A stretch of 64,000 nt of DNA, from NCBI RefSeq assembly GCF_030268685.1, contig NZ_BSRQ01000022.1, forward strand, positions 98,762 through 162,761. The letters run 5' to 3'. Both the position numbers and the translations under genes were made by a program. The DNA is from Microtetraspora sp. NBRC 13810 (GTDB taxonomy: Bacteria; Actinomycetota; Actinomycetes; Streptosporangiales; Streptosporangiaceae). The notes beneath the pieces are model-generated. The model did not search any database and was not told the DNA's origin. It worked only from the letters and a program-made list of their open reading frames with translations. This document shows, in pieces, positions 60,987 to 64,000 of the stretch; within the stretch, counting starts at the first letter, position 1, and the number at the start of each line of letters is the position of its first letter.

Positions 60987-62627
60987 ATGAAATTTCTGGG
61001 GATCAACGCGATTTTCCATGATCCTGCGGCCGCGCTCGTCGTTGACGGGCGGGTCGTGGCGGCGGCGGAGGAAGAGCGTTTCAGCCGCCGCAAGCACGGA
61101 AAGCGGCCCCTTGCGTTCTCGGCCTGGGAGCTGCCGGAGCAGGCCGCGCGATGGTGCCTGGAACAGGCGGGACTGAAGCCGGAAGATCTGGACGCGGTCG
61201 CCTACTCCTACGATCCCGCGCTGGTCAGGGACGACGTGAGTGGCGTGGACGCGTGCTGGGAGGAGCTGCGCACCCTCTACGCCCGGCGCGCGCCCGCCTT
61301 CCTCGCCACCGCCCTGCCCGGTCTCGACCCCGACCGGGTGCGTTACGTGCCGCATCACGTGGCGCACGCGGCGTCGGCCGGGCTGGCCTCGCCGTACCGG
61401 GACGCGGCGGTGCTGGTCTGCGACGGGCGCGGCGAGGCGGTGTCGCACCTGGCCGGGCACTACCGCGCCGGTGAGCTGACCACGCTGGCCGCCCAGACGC
61501 TGCCGCACTCACTCGGCCTGATGTACGAGGACCTCACCCAGCACCTGGGGTTCCTGCGATCCAGCGACGAGTACAAGGTGATGGCCCTCGCCTCCTACGG
61601 CCGCCCGCGTTTCCTCCCCGAGCTGCGCGAGCTGATCTACCCCACCGGCGACGGCGGATTCCGGGTCGAACCCGTGGACTGGAGCGGCTACGCCAAGGCG
61701 CTCGCCACGGGCGCGGAGGCGACCGCCGACCACGCCGACCTCGCGGCCAGCGTCCAGGTACGCCTGGAGGAGGTGCTGCTGGAGCTGGCCGGATGGCTGC
61801 ACGGGCGGACCGGGGAACGGGTGCTGACCCTGGCCGGCGGGGTGGCGCTCAACTGCGTCGCCAACACCCGGCTGCTGGCGGAGGGGCCCTTCGCCGAGCT
61901 GTGGGTGCAGCCGGCCGCCGGGGACTCCGGCACGGCGCTCGGCGGCGCGCTGCACCTGGCCCAGACCCACGGCGACCGGGTCGCCCCCATGCCCGGCGCC
62001 GACCTCGGCCGGGAGTGGAGCGAGGAGGAGCTGGCCGCCTGGCTGGCCACGGCGGGTGTGCCGCACGGGCGGCCCGCCGACCTCGCCGGAGCCGTCGCCG
62101 CCGAACTGGCGGCCGACCGGATCGTGGCCTGGTTCCAGGGACGCAGTGAGTACGGCCCGCGCGCCCTCGGCCGCCGCTCCCTGCTGGCTCACCCCGGCCG
62201 GGCCGCGAACACCGAGCGCCTGAACGCGGTCAAGGGCCGTGAGCAGTTTCGGCCGATCGCCCCGATGGTCCTCGCGGAACGCGCGGCGGAGATCTTCGAA
62301 CGCGGTCCCGCGCTGAGCCCTTACATGCTGTTCGTGCACGACGTGCGGCCGGAGTGGCGGGACCGCATCCCCGCCGTGGTGCACGTGGACGGCACGGCCA
62401 GGATCCAGACGGTGGACCGGGCCGGCGATCCGCTTCTCGCCAGGCTGCTGACGGAGTTCGAGGCGCGCACCGGGCTGCCGGTCATCGTCAACACCAGTTT
62501 GAACACCGCCGGCCGGCCGATGGTGGACGACCCTCGCGACGCGCTGGAGTGCTTCGGCTCGGCGCCGGTGGACGTCCTGGTGCTCGGGCCGTTCCTGATC
62601 CGGCGCGGGGAGGTGTTCGTCTCATGA
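60987..62627 (+). CDS. NodU/CmcH-family carbamoyltransferase
   Basis: A 546-residue enzyme that transfers a carbamoyl group from carbamoyl phosphate to a sugar or natural-product hydroxyl. The N-terminal Kae1-like half shows FLGINAIFHDPAAALVVDG, AAEEERFSRRKHGKR, VPHHVAHAASA, SDEYKVMALASYG and LTLAGGVALNCVANT; the C-terminal YrdC-like half shows FQGRSEYGPRALGRRSLLAHP, REQFRPIAPMVL and PVIVNTSLNTAGRPMV. GGGGGAG lies about 10 bases before the ATG at 60987. Followed by glycosyltransferases, so a sugar of a cell-envelope glycan or glycosylated metabolite is the likely acceptor. Confidence 0.93.
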   Translation: MKFLGINAIFHDPAAALVVDGRVVAAAEEERFSRRKHGKRPLAFSAWELPEQAARWCLEQAGLKPEDLDAVAYSYDPALVRDDVSGVDACWEELRTLYARRAPAFLATALPGLDPDRVRYVPHHVAHAASAGLASPYRDAAVLVCDGRGEAVSHLAGHYRAGELTTLAAQTLPHSLGLMYEDLTQHLGFLRSSDEYKVMALASYGRPRFLPELRELIYPTGDGGFRVEPVDWSGYAKALATGAEATADHADLAASVQVRLEEVLLELAGWLHGRTGERVLTLAGGVALNCVANTRLLAEGPFAELWVQPAAGDSGTALGGALHLAQTHGDRVAPMPGADLGREWSEEELAAWLATAGVPHGRPADLAGAVAAELAADRIVAWFQGRSEYGPRALGRRSLLAHPGRAANTERLNAVKGREQFRPIAPMVLAERAAEIFERGPALSPYMLFVHDVRPEWRDRIPAVVHVDGTARIQTVDRAGDPLLARLLTEFEARTGLPVIVNTSLNTAGRPMVDDPRDALECFGSAPVDVLVLGPFLIRRGEVFVS

Positions 62628-62701
62628 ACGCGGTGATCTGGGTGGAGGCGCCCTCGCCGGTCGGGTGGCGGCTCAGCGGCGAGCCGGGGAAGCTGCCGTG
62701 A
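62624..62701 (+). CDS. Possible 25-residue coupled ORF
   Basis: A 26-codon frame whose ATG overlaps the carbamoyltransferase stop (ATGA) and whose TGA overlaps the GTG of the next gene (GTGA). Its sequence (MNAVIWVEAPSPVGWRLSG in part) matches nothing I know. It could be a translational bridge or a true small protein. Confidence 0.35.
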   Translation: MNAVIWVEAPSPVGWRLSGEPGKLP

Positions 62702-63729
62702 CCGGGACCGTCCTGGTGGCGCGACCGGACAACGCGGGGGACGTGCTGCTCGCCGGTCCGGCGATCAGGGCGGTGGCGGCGCGGGCCGGCGAGGTCGTGC
62801 TGCTGGCCGGACCGCACGGCCGGGCCGCGGCCGGGCTGCTGCCCGGCGTGGACCGGGTGCTGGAGTGGCGTGCGCCGTGGATCGACCCCGACCCGCCGCC
62901 CATGACCGCCGGACACGCCGACGACCTGGTCAAACTGCTGCACGACGTGGCGCCGGAGCAGGCGCTGATCCTCACCTCCTTCCATCAGTCGGCGCTGCCG
63001 CTGGCGTTGCTGTTCCGCCTCGCCGGCATCGAGAGGATCGCCGCGATCAGCGCCGACTACCCCGGGTCCCTGCTCGACCTCCGGCATGTCGTCGACGAGT
63101 CAGCGGACGTCCCCGAGTCCGCGCGCATGCTGGGTCTGGCCGCCGCAGCGGGATTCCCGCAGCCGCCCGGCGACGATCTCCGGCTCGCGGTACGCCGGCC
63201 GCTGCCCGAGGCCGGGCCGCTGACCGGGCCGCCGGGGTACGTGGCGGTGCACCCGGGGACCTCCGCGCCGGCCCGGGCGTGGTCGGCCGACCGGTTCCGC
63301 GACACGGTGCGGGACCTGCGCGCGGCCGGGTTCCGGGTGGTGGTGACCGGGGGGCCGGGCGAGCGCGCCCTCACCGGGTACGTGGCCGGAGAGCACGGGG
63401 TGGACCTGGGCGGGGCGACCACGTTCGCCGAGCTGGCGGCGGTGCTCGACGGCGCCGTCGCCGTGGTGGTCGGCAACACCGGACCGGCCCATCTGGCCGC
63501 GGCCGTCGGCACGCCCGTGGTCAGCCTGTTCGCGCCGGTGGTGCCGGCCGCCCGCTGGGCGCCGCACGGCGTGCCCGCCGTGGTCCTCGGCGACCAGCGC
63601 GCGGCGTGCGCCGGCTCCCGCGCCCGGGTGTGCCCGGTCCCCGGCCATCCGTGCCTTTCCGGCGTGACGAGCGCCCAGGTCGTGGCCGCGGTACGCCTGC
63701 TGGCCACCGGAGAGGAGGTGGCCGGGTGA
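62698..63729 (+). CDS. Glycosyltransferase family 9 (heptosyltransferase-like)
   Basis: A 343-residue GT-B enzyme of the ADP-heptose:LPS-heptosyltransferase family. It has VLVARPDNAGDVLLAGPAIRAV at the start, YVAVHPGTSAPARAWSADRFRD mid-way and VVVGNTGPAHLAAAVGTPVVSLFAPV near the end. In actinobacteria such enzymes lie in small heptose or glycoconjugate clusters with carbamoyltransferases and GT4 enzymes, as here. The GTG start is inside the end of the small ORF. Confidence 0.92.
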   Translation: MTGTVLVARPDNAGDVLLAGPAIRAVAARAGEVVLLAGPHGRAAAGLLPGVDRVLEWRAPWIDPDPPPMTAGHADDLVKLLHDVAPEQALILTSFHQSALPLALLFRLAGIERIAAISADYPGSLLDLRHVVDESADVPESARMLGLAAAAGFPQPPGDDLRLAVRRPLPEAGPLTGPPGYVAVHPGTSAPARAWSADRFRDTVRDLRAAGFRVVVTGGPGERALTGYVAGEHGVDLGGATTFAELAAVLDGAVAVVVGNTGPAHLAAAVGTPVVSLFAPVVPAARWAPHGVPAVVLGDQRAACAGSRARVCPVPGHPCLSGVTSAQVVAAVRLLATGEEVAG

Positions 63730-64000
63730 GGATCGACATGGTGTCCGAGCACGCCGGCCCGCTGGCGGCCGTCGGCGGCGTGGACGCGGGCGGCCAGAAC
63801 GTGCACGTCGCCGCCCTCGCCCTGGCCCTCGCCGAACGCGGCCACGAAGTCGTCGTACACACCCGCCGGGACACCGCGGACACCCCGGACACCGTGCCGA
63901 TGGCCCCCGGGGTGACCGTCGAACACGTACCCGCCGGCCCCCCGGTCCCGCTGCCCAAGGACGACCTGCTGCCCTACATGCCGGCCTTCGGCGAACACCT
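63726..64000 (+). CDS. Glycosyltransferase family 4, N-terminal part (runs off window)
   Basis: The first 91 or so residues of a GT-B enzyme. It starts at GTG 63726, overlapping the previous stop, with RIDMVSEHAGPLA, then GGVDAGGQNVHVAALALALAERGHEV, the pattern of sucrose-synthase/MshA-like transferases, and VEHVPAGPPVPLPKDDLLPYM. It extends beyond 64000. Continues the carbamoyltransferase-GT9 operon. Confidence 0.88.
   Translation, partial: MRIDMVSEHAGPLAAVGGVDAGGQNVHVAALALALAERGHEVVVHTRRDTADTPDTVPMAPGVTVEHVPAGPPVPLPKDDLLPYMPAFGEH

Overview
The window is very GC-rich, its genes overlap stop-to-start (ATGA/GTGA) almost everywhere, and GTG/TTG starts are common. The gene content (FG-GAP and RHS secreted proteins, LAL-type LuxR regulators, an F420-type nitroreductase domain, LacI-led sugar operons, MMPL transporter) points to a filamentous actinomycete, most likely of the Streptosporangiales (Nonomuraea/Streptosporangium-like). 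That placement is inferred from gene style, not from a marker gene. I saw no rRNA, tRNA, CRISPR array, insertion sequence or prophage.

Layout. 1-5.1 kb: end of a sugar ABC ATPase, an MMPL exporter with twin operators, a two-gene unit ending in a frameshifted membrane protein with a RyR-like domain, and a small secreted protein made of six ten-residue repeats. 5.4-18.3 kb: one long operon (LacI regulator, peptide/opine-type ABC importer, GH63-like glycosidase, FAD oxidoreductase, aldolase of the DHDPS superfamily, secreted sialidase-like protein) that looks built to release, import and break down a glycan. 18.3-22.7 kb: short regulator/enzyme pairs (AraC/PhyH, TetR/hydrolase, HxlR/PPOX) with visible operators. 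22.7-36.5 kb: a liv-type importer followed by a complete 3-hydroxyanthranilate meta-cleavage pathway in the order E-H-J-I-G-F-C-D and a LysR gene; the importer's binding protein is circularly permuted. 36.6-37.4 kb: an SDR. 37.5-47.2 kb: a secreted FG-GAP protein, a 2069-residue RHS protein and a small membrane protein that may be its immunity partner. 47.3-50.1 kb: two 5'-truncated LAL regulators joined back to back. 50.3-51.2 kb: a BacNav-type ion channel. 51.5-55.1 kb: a 55-residue four-cysteine peptide with MauE, TlpA/MauD, an ABC exporter and an S26 signal peptidase. 55.4-60.8 kb: an unknown membrane protein, a metal/peptide-type importer lacking ATPases, and a MarR-nitroreductase fusion. 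61-64 kb: carbamoyltransferase, GT9 and GT4 genes of a glycoconjugate cluster running off the window.

How the parts work together. The aromatic cluster should convert 3-hydroxyanthranilate (from tryptophan/kynurenine or a related aromatic) through 2-amino-3-carboxymuconate semialdehyde, 2-aminomuconate, oxalocrotonate and oxopentenoate to pyruvate and acetyl-CoA, with the adjoining liv transporter as the likely uptake route. The 51.5-55.1 kb cluster is the best candidate for an undescribed system: a leader-bearing cysteine peptide plus membrane and periplasmic-type redox proteins otherwise known for maturing the methylamine dehydrogenase small subunit, an exporter, and a leader-cutting peptidase. 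No known RiPP-modifying enzyme is present, so the product is more likely a disulfide-bonded peptide. The circularly permuted binding protein is the most striking single-gene oddity.
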